DNA from: Nitrincola tibetensis
GTDB taxonomy: Bacteria > Pseudomonadota > Gammaproteobacteria > Pseudomonadales > Balneatricaceae
DNA length: 64,000 bases
Assembly: GCF_003284585.1 (NCBI RefSeq)
Contig: NZ_QKRX01000004.1
Span: 124,001-188,000 of the forward strand
Direction: 5' to 3'
Under the pieces are notes generated by a model. That model did not search any database. It had not been told where the DNA came from and was given only the letters and a program-made list of their open reading frames with translations. The position numbers were made by a program, and so were the translations under genes. Below, piece after piece: positions 54,387 through 63,362 of the stretch; the first letter of the stretch is position 1, and each line of letters opens with the position of its first letter.

Positions 54387-55085
54387 TTACCATTGCAACC
54401 ATGAGGACTTATCCCGTAGTTCAGCACTTAACTCACGATGGTTAGGGCAAAAGCGAGCAACCCAAGACCAGAATCTAACACTATGATTCATTTCCTGTAA
54501 ATGACATAGCTCATGAATCATGACATAACGCTGAACATCGGGTCGTGCGTGTATGAGACGCCAGTTTAATGTAATGATCTTATCTGATGAACATTGCCCC
54601 CAACGGCGGCGATAACTCTTCACCTCTATTTTTTTTGGTTTCAACCCTGTCTTCGCTGACAAATGCGTTAAAGCTATTTGAAACTGATGTGCGGCTTTCT
54701 GTTTAAGCTCAGCTTGCAAAAGGCGGCGAACATAAGCTTGGGGATTGTCATACATATGGTGCGGCAGAAAAACTTCAATTTCTTGGGGATGCCAAACAAG
54801 ACTTGATCTATCTGAAAAACGCCAATATAAATCATATTTATCACCGTTTATTGGAATGCTGGCACCCTGACTCATTTCAATGCGGTGAGCATCAATAGAG
54901 GATTGCTGCTTTGTCAGATGAGAGATCACCCAAGCCTCCCTTTCCTTTAACCAAGGCTGCAAATGCGCGATTGAAACCTGCATAGGCGTTCGCACAAGCA
55001 CCCGACCCTGCGCAATTTCGATTGCAGAGGTTCGACGCCGCGGACTTGGGAGATGCTCAAACTCAAACGCTAAGTTGCTTTGCAC
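54387..55085 (-). CDS. YgjP-type zinc metallopeptidase-like protein (DUF45/WLM)
   Basis: 232 residues. The zinc motif HELCH is at 191-195, with a third ligand candidate His201 (MNHSVRFW). YRRRWGQCS and the strand before it are typical of the YgjP/DUF45 family. It is cytoplasmic. The start is GTG at 55085 and lies inside the end of tgpA (23-base overlap), so it is the last gene of the moxR-DUF58-tgpA operon. Substrate unknown. Confidence 0.85.
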   Translation of the reverse strand: MQSNLAFEFEHLPSPRRRTSAIEIAQGRVLVRTPMQVSIAHLQPWLKEREAWVISHLTKQQSSIDAHRIEMSQGASIPINGDKYDLYWRFSDRSSLVWHPQEIEVFLPHHMYDNPQAYVRRLLQAELKQKAAHQFQIALTHLSAKTGLKPKKIEVKSYRRRWGQCSSDKIITLNWRLIHARPDVQRYVMIHELCHLQEMNHSVRFWSWVARFCPNHRELSAELRDKSSWLQW

Positions 55086-57045
55086 GTCGATAGCATTCCT
55101 TTATGGCTTTATTAAAGGTCTGATATTGGACTGGTGATGTATCTTCAGCATAGCGGATTAGGTCATCAACATCAGCCAATTTTTGCAAACTACTGCTCAA
55201 TTCTGGATATTCAGATAATAGTCGTAACGCAAACTGACGGATGGTTTCTTCAGGATTTCGCTCTAACCCTTTACGACTTAAATAACGCAGCAATTTTTGT
55301 AAAGAGCGTCGATATGGATCATCAGGAAGCATTGGACGAGCGCGAAGGAGAATCCAACTCAATATGCCAGTGACGAAGACAAACGGCACAATCAGCGCCA
55401 GAGCAATTTTTTGATAACTCAACTCACCCAGCCACTGGCTAAGAAAATTTGACTGTTGCTGATGATAATTTAAGACCCAGCGCTGCCAACTAAAGTTAAG
55501 TGCGTCATATTGCAACTGCAATTGCCGTAACCAACGCCCACTCACCCACGTATTTAAAGGTCGATCTGCCAAAAAACCCGCTTGACCCGAAAACACCTCA
55601 TCCGCACTTTGCAAAATACGTTCTGGTGCCACCGCTTCTGTTGGATCAAGCCTGACCCATCCCTGCCCTTCTAACCATACCTCAATCCACGCATGGGCGT
55701 CATACTGCCTAACAATTAAATAGTTTTGCAGGGGGTTCCATTCACCTCCGTGATAACCTGTCACGACTCGAGCAGGAATCCCAACATGACGTAATAAAAA
55801 GGCAGTCGCTCCGGCAAAATGCTCGCAAAAGCCTTGTCGTGTATTTAATAAGAAATCATCAATCGCCTGTGCACCCAATGCAGCAGGTTCAAGTGTGTAG
55901 ATAAAGTCTCGGTTAAACTCCATCAAAACTCGCTGGATGAACGCTTGAGGTTGGTAGTCAACATCTTGCCACCACTGGTCAGCTAAGGCTTGAGCTCGCG
56001 GATTTGAGCTCTTAGGAAGGCTTAAGTAACGCGTACGATCCACTTCTGACAATTCAGGCTGCAGATGGTAGGAGAGCGCCGACATCAGTCGATACTGCCT
56101 GCGTTGATGAATATCAGATGCTGCCATCAGGGTTCTAGCACGCGTCATACGAACATCATCACTGGTGACAGGCGCATCTAAGGCAAACATCCAAGGACGA
56201 CCACTGGGCTCTTGTATCACTGTGTAGTGCACAAACCGCTCTCTTTGCAGCAAGGGTTCAGGTGAACTGTCATAAGATGCAGACTGACGCCAAGCCCGCC
56301 CATCAAAGTCTCCCAACACCAATGCACGCCAATAACGCTGGGAAGAAGGTGGCGGCGCGCCTTGATCAAAAACAACTCGAAATGCGAGCTCCCCGGAACG
56401 CGTCAGACGACTCACATCCCCCGGCGACATCGTATCAGACAGTCCGGTTTTTGCGACTGGCGTATCCGTTTGCACAGACCAAAGCGGTCCAATTCGAGGA
56501 AACACAACAAATAAAACCAACATAAGAGGAAGCGCAGGTAAAAGCATAAAACCGGCAACTTTAAGCGGCTTCAGCAATGTTACATCAGCTCCCATCCAAA
56601 CACTGTTAAGGGCTGCAATTAAAAATGCGGCACTCAACAACAAATACGGCGCCATGAATAGACTCTGCTCTAAAAGAAAACCGCTTCCAGTCAGAAATAA
56701 ACCCACGTATATCAAAACCAACGCATCACGACGCCGATATACTTCAAATAACTTAAGCGCCATTCCTGCAATTAAGAGTGCGACCATTGCTTCTAGGCTT
56801 GCAGAAACACCAAAACTGAATCCTAGCCCCACAGCGGCAATCAAGACTAGAAATAAACGAATAGACCAATGCGGAAAGCCAATCCGTCCACTGTGAATTA
56901 ACCAACGCGCGCTCAAACCAAACGCACTCAGTAACATCAACCAGATCGGAATCCAAGAAAGGTGTGGCAGTAAAAGCCAACTAAAGGCTAGCATTTGCCA
57001 CACAACTGCACTGCGGCTTAATTTTTCAGGCAGCACTTTCTGCAT
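55063..57045 (-). CDS. tgpA: TgpA-type transglutaminase-like membrane protein
   Basis: 660 residues. Six or so N-terminal helices (DUF3488, about 15-185), a periplasmic transglutaminase core with Cys407 (GFCEHFAG), His451 (DAHAWIEVW) and Asp467 (RLDPTE), then one more helix (about 545-568) and a cytoplasmic DUF4129 tail. TgpA of P. aeruginosa is essential for growth and has a periplasmic catalytic core. It overlaps DUF58 and ygjP genes on both sides, so expression is coupled. Its actual substrate is unknown. Confidence 0.92.
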   Translation of the reverse strand: MQKVLPEKLSRSAVVWQMLAFSWLLLPHLSWIPIWLMLLSAFGLSARWLIHSGRIGFPHWSIRLFLVLIAAVGLGFSFGVSASLEAMVALLIAGMALKLFEVYRRRDALVLIYVGLFLTGSGFLLEQSLFMAPYLLLSAAFLIAALNSVWMGADVTLLKPLKVAGFMLLPALPLMLVLFVVFPRIGPLWSVQTDTPVAKTGLSDTMSPGDVSRLTRSGELAFRVVFDQGAPPPSSQRYWRALVLGDFDGRAWRQSASYDSSPEPLLQRERFVHYTVIQEPSGRPWMFALDAPVTSDDVRMTRARTLMAASDIHQRRQYRLMSALSYHLQPELSEVDRTRYLSLPKSSNPRAQALADQWWQDVDYQPQAFIQRVLMEFNRDFIYTLEPAALGAQAIDDFLLNTRQGFCEHFAGATAFLLRHVGIPARVVTGYHGGEWNPLQNYLIVRQYDAHAWIEVWLEGQGWVRLDPTEAVAPERILQSADEVFSGQAGFLADRPLNTWVSGRWLRQLQLQYDALNFSWQRWVLNYHQQQSNFLSQWLGELSYQKIALALIVPFVFVTGILSWILLRARPMLPDDPYRRSLQKLLRYLSRKGLERNPEETIRQFALRLLSEYPELSSSLQKLADVDDLIRYAEDTSPVQYQTFNKAIKECYRRAKQLSV

Positions 57046-57937
57046 TACTTGACTCCTTGCCGAATAAAGCCAATGTGGTCAAAACAGCACGCAAATGCTC
57101 AGGCCCCATTGCCGGTGTCAACTTTTTTCCAGGCAAACGCAGCCCGAATGCGCGTTGCTGAGATGTTAAATATCGAGCTTGATAACACAAGCTTGATAAC
57201 TTAGCCTCAATACCTGGCTCTAAACACGCCTGCCAATCAAGCCAAAGCTCTGCATCTTGCTCAGCAACATAGTGTTTAACATGAAGCCCCTGTCCCCGTG
57301 CAAAGACTTTCCAAGCAATATGCTGCTGTGACATTCCAGGCTGATAATCAGCCAAACCCTGAAAATCATCACTGCCATCTTGATTAGATAAGATACCTCG
57401 CCCTTGACTTCCCAGATCCAACCCACTGGATACCGGATGATTTATCGGCTGAGGATAGACTAAACATTTCACGTTTAGGGCATGATATGTCCAGACTTTG
57501 AACAAACCGAGGGGCAAGCGAGACTCAATTTTCAAAAGCCCCGGCGATAACCAACCTCGCTCGGGGGCATGACAGGGAACCGCTACTTTTTCTCGACAAA
57601 GAGCCTGTATATCGAAGGTAATGGATGACTGATTTGGCCAAGATGCCGTCAGTTGGTAATGATCACACCCACGTTGGCTGCTCACCCAAACATTAAATAA
57701 AGCCGTATCCTGAGCATAACAGGCTTCCGCGCCTGCAAACTCTGTTTTAACACCTGCAAGGTTACTGTGCGTCATGTGCATCGCCACAATAAACACACCC
57801 GTTAACAGAAACGTTAATGCATAGGCTAGGTTATTTTCGAAATTCACTGACAATAAGAGTAACAAAAGCAATACAAAGCAATACCCCAATCCTGCTCGTG
57901 TAGGCAAAATATAAACTTTATTTGGACGGAAGAACAT
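57026..57937 (-). CDS. DUF58 membrane protein
   Basis: 303 residues with two N-terminal helices (about 14-30, 36-55) and a DUF58 domain (GSDDFQGLADYQPGMSQQHIAWK near 185-207). DUF58 proteins accompany MoxR ATPases and transglutaminase-like proteins, forming a putative chaperone/assembly module at the membrane. It overlaps moxR by 20 bases and tgpA by 20 bases. Confidence 0.88.
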   Translation of the reverse strand: MFFRPNKVYILPTRAGLGYCFVLLLLLLLSVNFENNLAYALTFLLTGVFIVAMHMTHSNLAGVKTEFAGAEACYAQDTALFNVWVSSQRGCDHYQLTASWPNQSSITFDIQALCREKVAVPCHAPERGWLSPGLLKIESRLPLGLFKVWTYHALNVKCLVYPQPINHPVSSGLDLGSQGRGILSNQDGSDDFQGLADYQPGMSQQHIAWKVFARGQGLHVKHYVAEQDAELWLDWQACLEPGIEAKLSSLCYQARYLTSQQRAFGLRLPGKKLTPAMGPEHLRAVLTTLALFGKESSNAESAA

Positions 57938-58853
57938 CGACCTGCCTCAATAGCTGCTCCACCAAAAACTCGGCTGACTGCCCCCCCACGTCATCGGATC
58001 GACGAACTCTGTGACCAATCACGGCGGGCAAGACAGCCTGAATATCTTCAGGCACGACATGATGGCGCTTATGCAACCAAGCCCAGCTTTTTGCACATCG
58101 GAGCACAGCCAACGCCCCTCGGGGTGATACACCTTGCGAAAAATCATCACTGTCTCTCGTGAACTGCACTAAGCGCTGAAGATAATGAATCAGGTCAGCA
58201 GACACATGTATCCCTTGGCTATCAGATCGAGCTTGCAATAACTCCTCAGGTGTTAACACACTACTAATATTCCCTCCTTGACGCTCTCCTCCTCTCATCA
58301 ACAACTGCCTTTCCGAAGCCGGATCTGGATACCCCAAGGCAATGCGCATCAAAAACCTGTCCAATTGAGATTCAGGTAAGGGGAAGGTTCCAAACTGCGT
58401 CAAAGGATTCTGTGTAGCTATAACAAAAAAAGGCTCAGGCAAGGAATGCGTCATACCTTCCAAGGTCACTTGTCCTTCTTCCATCGCCTCTAACAGTGCA
58501 CTTTGGGTTTTAGGAGTTGTGCGGTTAATTTCATCGGCTAAGAGCAACTGACAAAAAATGGGGCCTGGGTGGAATACGAAACGACCCGTCGAAGACTCAA
58601 AAATCGAAATACCGAGCAAATCAGCAGGAAGCATATCGCTCGTGAATTGAACTCGCGTATCCTGCAAACCAAAAACACGTGCCAGAGCATGCGCTAGAGT
58701 TGTCTTACCCATCCCAGGCAAATCCTCAATCAGCAAATGACCACCTGCCAGAAGACAAGTCACCGCCAAGCGGATCTGATGCGACTTTCCTAACAACACT
58801 TCATCTAAACGCGAAACACAGGTTAACACTTTATCCGTTAGCACCGCTGCCAT
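57918..58853 (-). CDS. MoxR-family AAA+ ATPase
   Basis: 311 residues. Walker A DLPGMGKTTLAHAL (about 43-56), Walker B LLLADEINRTTPKTQ, sensor ATQNPLTQFGTFPLPESQLDRF (split here) and the lid domain. MoxR ATPases act as chaperones that mature partner proteins, normally with DUF58/VWA proteins as here. AGGAGAAGAG precedes the ATG. First gene of the operon. Confidence 0.92.
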   Translation of the reverse strand: MAAVLTDKVLTCVSRLDEVLLGKSHQIRLAVTCLLAGGHLLIEDLPGMGKTTLAHALARVFGLQDTRVQFTSDMLPADLLGISIFESSTGRFVFHPGPIFCQLLLADEINRTTPKTQSALLEAMEEGQVTLEGMTHSLPEPFFVIATQNPLTQFGTFPLPESQLDRFLMRIALGYPDPASERQLLMRGGERQGGNISSVLTPEELLQARSDSQGIHVSADLIHYLQRLVQFTRDSDDFSQGVSPRGALAVLRCAKSWAWLHKRHHVVPEDIQAVLPAVIGHRVRRSDDVGGQSAEFLVEQLLRQVDVLPSK

Positions 58854-58904
58854 TCTCTTCTCCTTTAGTTACAGCCTTTTTTGTCACCTTGGGTTTTATA
58901 AAGG

Positions 58905-59897
58905 CTATCGCGAAACGTCATCCATTATTTTTTCTGCTAACGAGGAGCCACTGCGCCAAGCGCCTTCAAGCCCGCCTCTCACCAACCAATCTCCACAGGC
59001 ACCAATACCCGTTTCTGCATCCCATAAGGAAAGATGCTCATCTTCTACACATGCCTCACTGTATAGCCATCTGTGCACCCGCACAGCGCTAGGCACCAAC
59101 GACTCACCTAACCATTCTTGAAACCCAGCAAGCAACTCCTTAGACACGGTTTCTGGGGTTAGATTAACATACTCAGAACTCCATGCATCATTTGCCTGTA
59201 ACACCCATACTTCCCCGTCACGCTCCGGCTTACTGCTGTCACGGATTATTCGTGCAAACATCCCGTGTTGCCCCCCCTCAACAACATCAATCTCAGCCAG
59301 TTTTTCCGGGCGCTGATCGAGTGAGACCAACAAAACCCAGCAGGGCTTTTGCATAACCGCTTCAGCTCTCTGACGATAACGCTGAACCGCATCCAGCAAG
59401 AGCGCCGCTTGTGGTGCTGGAGTTGCGATCACAACTTTATCAAAATGGCCTAAGGCTACCGAACGCTCATCACGGAGCAAAACACCTTCACGATCCGGCC
59501 ATGCCACCCCCACTCGAACAGACGAATGAAAGTTAATTTTTTGCAGTAGGTGCCGCGTTATGATGCTAGAGCGCGGTACGGGTACCCAAACCTGACGATC
59601 TGCAGACACTTTATTGAAGGAGAAATCACATACTCTAGGCCGCCACAGGCTTAAATGCGGTCCTTGCATCATCAACCAATGACGAAAATCTTGGCTCACA
59701 GGTTCAATCCAAGGAGCGCCCAAGTCAACACTCAACTCACCTAACCTTACCGACGATAGCCGCCCACCCGTTCCGCGGCTTTTTTCAAAAACAGTTACAT
59801 CATACCCGTTATCAATCAACAAGGATGCGCATCTAAGACCCGCTAACCCAGCACCGACAACTGCAACTGCATTTTTTTTATTCAATTGACCATCCAT
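58905..59897 (-). CDS. Renalase-like FAD-dependent oxidase
   Basis: 330 residues. N-terminal FAD motif VAVVGAGLAGLRCASLLIDN followed by VTVFEKSRGTGGRLSS, then the small and conserved C-terminal GACGDWLVRGGLEGAWRSG segment. Bacterial renalases oxidise unusual dihydro-NAD(P) isomers. GAGGAC precedes the ATG. It ends about 50 bp before moxR on the same strand but is a different function, so probable separate promoter for moxR or read-through. Confidence 0.85.
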   Translation of the reverse strand: MDGQLNKKNAVAVVGAGLAGLRCASLLIDNGYDVTVFEKSRGTGGRLSSVRLGELSVDLGAPWIEPVSQDFRHWLMMQGPHLSLWRPRVCDFSFNKVSADRQVWVPVPRSSIITRHLLQKINFHSSVRVGVAWPDREGVLLRDERSVALGHFDKVVIATPAPQAALLLDAVQRYRQRAEAVMQKPCWVLLVSLDQRPEKLAEIDVVEGGQHGMFARIIRDSSKPERDGEVWVLQANDAWSSEYVNLTPETVSKELLAGFQEWLGESLVPSAVRVHRWLYSEACVEDEHLSLWDAETGIGACGDWLVRGGLEGAWRSGSSLAEKIMDDVSR

Positions 59898-60101
59898 TCT
59901 TGATGTCCTCTAACCCCTAAGCCTATAACAACAAAAGCATTTGAGAGGTAAAAAATAACGTAAAAACATACCCATAGTTACGTGATGTATAAAAAAACAG
60001 ATTAAAAGCTTCCGTTTAGATTATCAACCACTTCAGCGATAAGGTTGCACTAGGATTCAAGGATGGTTAGCATAATACTCCAATTTATTCGGAGAGATCC
60101 T

Positions 60102-60563
60102 ATGCAGATAGCAAATAATACCGTTGTATCCATTCACTACACCCTAACCAACACGGATGGTAATGTAATGGATAGCTCAGTGGGACAAGAACCTCTGGCC
60201 TATCTGCATGGTGCCAGCAACATTATCCCTGGGCTTGAAAATGCGCTACTGGGAAAATCAGTTGGCGACTCACTTGAAGTGACTGTCGACCCAACCTTAG
60301 GCTATGGCGATATTCGGGAAGAGATGATTCAAGATGTTGATCGCAGCAATTTTGCTGGCATCGATGAAATTGAAGTGGGAATGCAATTTATGGCTCAAAC
60401 TCCTTGGGGTGAACAGCCTGTCACTGTCATTGCAATTGAGGATGACAGTATCACTCTGGATGGCAATCACCCACTAGCTGGGCAAACCCTTATTTTCAAT
60501 GTCGAAGTCGTCACGGTACGCGAAGCCACCGCTGAAGAATTGGCTGCAGGTAGCGTTCAGTAA
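60102..60563 (+). CDS. SlyD-like FKBP-type peptidyl-prolyl isomerase
   Basis: 153 residues from the ATG at 60102, which follows GGAGA; an ATG at 60063 adds a stretch not conserved in the family. FKBP core (NNTVVSIHYTLTN, GQEPLAYLHGASNIIPGLENAL) with the inserted flap domain (REEMIQDVDRSNF to GEQPVTVIAIEDDSI) and NHPLAGQTLIFNVEVV. It resembles SlyD but ends without the histidine-rich metal tail, so it would act as isomerase/chaperone rather than nickel donor. Single gene between renalase-like and porin genes. Confidence 0.9.
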   Translation: MQIANNTVVSIHYTLTNTDGNVMDSSVGQEPLAYLHGASNIIPGLENALLGKSVGDSLEVTVDPTLGYGDIREEMIQDVDRSNFAGIDEIEVGMQFMAQTPWGEQPVTVIAIEDDSITLDGNHPLAGQTLIFNVEVVTVREATAEELAAGSVQ

Positions 60564-60589
60564 GTTTCTTACGCCGATTTTCCCATAGA

Positions 60590-60624
60590 ATTTAAGAGGG
60601 CTCTATCAGAAAGCCCTCTTAAAT
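60590..60624 (+). terminator. Hairpin after the SlyD-like gene
   Basis: A perfect 13-bp stem, ATTTAAGAGGGCT (60590-60602) with AGCCCTCTTAAAT (60612-60624), nine-base loop, 27 bases after the stop. T run absent on the plus strand. Confidence 0.6.
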
Positions 60625-60767
60625 CAAGCAAACCACCCCCACTTCTCACAACCAGCTCCCACATACTGACACCTAAAAGCTTTTCTCTACTCATTTTATC
60701 AAAACGTTTCGTACAAACATCGGAACACTTTGCACACAACTTGCCATAAACAAAAAACAATAAATGC

Positions 60768-60794
60768 AAAAAGGCTCCCAAGGGAGCCTTTTTT
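60768..60794. terminator. Bidirectional terminator after porin 1
   Basis: AAAAAGGCTCCC (60768-60779) pairs with GGGAGCCTTTTTT (60782-60794) over a two-base loop; T runs on both strands. It lies 25 bp after the porin stop, on the minus strand. Confidence 0.88.
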
Positions 60795-60818
60795 GAGATC
60801 AACTAATATCAAGCGATA

Positions 60819-61775
60819 TTAGAAGTCTAGACGGTATCCAACGTAGAAACGATCAGTGTTACCACCGCGAACGTTTTTGTTGTTATCTACGTAGCCAGCA
60901 GAAACCATACCACGACCTAAACGGTTGTAGACTTCAGCCTGTACGCGAGTACCTTTAGCTTGGTTAGTTTCTTTAACTTGTGAGTAAGCTAAAGTAGCGC
61001 CTAAACCGTCAACTTCGTAACGACCAGCAACGCTGTAACCTTTGTCAGTTGTGTTGGTAGTTTTGTCTTTAGCACGCTCGTAAGCTGCAGACAAAGTCAA
61101 AGCTTCGATTTTGTAAGTAGCAGCCAATGACCACAGGTTAGAGTCTGCAGCATAGACGTTAGCAGACTTAGCCGCTTTAACAGCACCGTAACCAGCACCA
61201 ACAGTCAAGCCAGCAGCTGAGTACTGAGCACCCAAGTTGTAACCGTCGATTTCATTGTCTTTCTGAGTACCAGCGTCACCCATGAATACGCCACCAATAC
61301 CAGCCTGGAAGCCAGACATGTTTGGAGAAACGTAAGCGATGGTGTTAGATTGACGACGGTCAGCACGGCCAGCGCCAGAACCTAAGTAATCAACTGACAG
61401 GATGTCACCAGAACCAGATGCGAACAAATCAGTTACGCCACCAGCATAGTTCCAAGTAAAGTGGTCAATACGGCCACCAACTGCAGTACCCCAAGAACCA
61501 GTCGCTCCTAAAGAAGCGTAACGGCCACCAGCCAGTGCGCCTGCTTCAGTATCAAGACCTTGTTCCCAATGGAAGATACCTTTGGTGTCTTCTAAACCTA
61601 AATCTACAGTTCCGCGGATACCAACGCGAGTAGCGTTGTTTGCGAAAGATGCAGATGCTTTGTCAGCTTTGGTCAAGTTCATACGGAAAGATCCGTACAG
61701 AGTAGCATCAGCCATTGCGATAGCAGGAGCAGTCATTGCACCAGCGATAGCCAGAGCGATAATTGACTTTTTCAT
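60819..61775 (-). CDS. Gram-negative outer-membrane porin (copy 1)
   Basis: 318 residues. Signal peptide MKKSIIALAIAGAMTAPAIA with cleavage before DATLYGS, then alternating beta-strands of a general porin, ending in the BAM signal Phe (YVGYRLDF). It forms a trimeric outer-membrane pore for small solutes. AAGGGG precedes the ATG. The promoter and leader region resembles that of porin 2 (CAACTACTAGTA and TTGAACGTTGAAG), and the proteins align across their whole length (GTVDLGLEDTKGIF, GSWGTAVGG). Confidence 0.92.
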   Translation of the reverse strand: MKKSIIALAIAGAMTAPAIAMADATLYGSFRMNLTKADKASASFANNATRVGIRGTVDLGLEDTKGIFHWEQGLDTEAGALAGGRYASLGATGSWGTAVGGRIDHFTWNYAGGVTDLFASGSGDILSVDYLGSGAGRADRRQSNTIAYVSPNMSGFQAGIGGVFMGDAGTQKDNEIDGYNLGAQYSAAGLTVGAGYGAVKAAKSANVYAADSNLWSLAATYKIEALTLSAAYERAKDKTTNTTDKGYSVAGRYEVDGLGATLAYSQVKETNQAKGTRVQAEVYNRLGRGMVSAGYVDNNKNVRGGNTDRFYVGYRLDF

Positions 61776-62175
61776 TCAGTTTTCCCCTTCAACGTTCAAC
61801 ATACTAGTAGTTGTTTGAATTTTTCCTGGAGCACCGTCATTGGTGCAGCCGAGAAAATACTATAAAAACAGATTATTTCAAACCGATGAAGCAAAAAAAA
61901 TTCAAAATTTTTCATTTATCGGTTTGGCCTCTGTCAGTGTCGATGTAAAAAGCTCAGTACTACTATTTATCAAGCTCTTTATGTTTCAACAAGTTACGTG
62001 AACAAGCTGAATCTACACCTCAATTAGTGGTTATTACATCACAGCACCGATAGGCTTGCAAGTTTTGTTGACTAAAAAGAACCATCTCGGAAGCTAAAAC
62101 AAAAAAGCACCGCAACTAAAGTAGCTGCAGTGCTTTATTCGCTTTCTTACTTGCCCTAGCGCCTAAGCGCTAAGA
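61776..62175. other. 400-bp region between the tandem porin genes
   Basis: No gene. The low-coordinate part (61776-61850) is the conserved porin leader with ribosome-binding site; the middle (61850-62095) is AT-rich and probably holds the porin 1 promoter, but I see no clear -35/-10 pair. The high-coordinate end (62098-62136) is a terminator for porin 2: an imperfect AAAGCACCGCA / TGCAGTGCTTT stem followed on the minus strand by TTTTTTGTTTT. Confidence 0.6.
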
Positions 62176-63117
62176 TTAGAAGTTAAGCTGATAGCCAACC
62201 AAGAAAGTGTTCTTAGTGCTAGGGTCAGACTTGTAAGCTTTAGCGAAGCCCACAAACTCTGCGTAAACAGCCCCATTCCCCATAGTTTGGGCAGCACCTA
62301 AAGTATAAGACTCTTTGCTTTCGTTTGCCTGTTTCTCTTTAGAGCGACCGTACACTCCGTATAAAGCTGTGTTTTCGATGTCGTACTGAGCTGACAGATT
62401 CCAAGCTGTGGTTTTTTCATCTGCAGCTTTATCATTTTGGCGCGTATAGTTGGCACGCAAATCCAAGTTTTCAATGCCGTTAAAACCCGCTGCTAAGCCC
62501 CACAGATTTTCATTAACAGCATAGGCATTCGCTGCTTTGGTATTTTTCATGTTACCGTAGCCAGCTGCAGCATATAGACCATTTGCGTCATACGCGACAC
62601 CCAAGTTGTAAGCATCAACCTGACGATCTTTCTGTGGGCCTAGATCACCCGCAAATACCCCACCTGCCATAAACGTCACACCATTCATATCTGGAGAGAT
62701 GTAGGCAATTGAGTTAGGCGCCAGATCGAAACCATCAACAGATTCAAGCGAGCCTTGATAAGTAATATCCGTGTAATCAGACACCATGGTAATGGTTGCG
62801 TGATCAAACTTACCGCCAATGACAGTACCCCAAGAGCCAGTTGCACCTAAGTGAGCTTCACCTGAACCGCTAACCAATGCACCAGCGTTGACGTCCAGAT
62901 CTTGTTCCCAGTAAAAGATACCTTTTGTATCTTCTAAACCTAGGTCAACTGTTCCCGTAACACCAATGGAACTACCGCCATCAGTCAATTCAGCTGAACG
63001 AGTCGCTTCTTTCTTCATTACAGCTTCAAACGTACCAAACAAGGTCGCATCCGCATGTGCGATTACAGGCGCAGCAACAACCGCTGCAACAGCCAAAGAC
63101 ATAATCGATTTTTTCAT
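62176..63117 (-). CDS. Gram-negative outer-membrane porin (copy 2)
   Basis: 313 residues, paralogue of copy 1. Signal peptide MKKSIMSLAVAAVVAAPVIA with cleavage before DATLFGT; same strand order (GTVDLGLEDTKGIFYWEQDL, GSWGTVIGGKFDHAT, NSIAYISPDMNGV) and a terminal Phe (VGYQLNF). GAGGGA precedes the ATG. Surface-loop regions differ most, as expected for duplicated porins with diverged specificity. The upstream 245-bp gap to hrpA is AT-rich without a gene. Confidence 0.92.
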   Translation of the reverse strand: MKKSIMSLAVAAVVAAPVIAHADATLFGTFEAVMKKEATRSAELTDGGSSIGVTGTVDLGLEDTKGIFYWEQDLDVNAGALVSGSGEAHLGATGSWGTVIGGKFDHATITMVSDYTDITYQGSLESVDGFDLAPNSIAYISPDMNGVTFMAGGVFAGDLGPQKDRQVDAYNLGVAYDANGLYAAAGYGNMKNTKAANAYAVNENLWGLAAGFNGIENLDLRANYTRQNDKAADEKTTAWNLSAQYDIENTALYGVYGRSKEKQANESKESYTLGAAQTMGNGAVYAEFVGFAKAYKSDPSTKNTFLVGYQLNF

Positions 63118-63362
63118 AGAGTTTCCCTCTTCACTTCAACATTCAACTACTAGTTATGTGTACATCAGGCTGAACTGACCTGTATTAAAGCCATTTTCAT
63201 CCTCACGAATACTACAACACAAACACACTCAACAAACAATAGAAAACAGTTATAGCCTCCTGCAATTTTATTTTAATTAAAAAACAAAAACAAAATAAAG
63301 CACCAAAAATAAGCAAAAATGAATATTTATCTTAAAACAACGCACCAAACAAGTGCGAAGAA

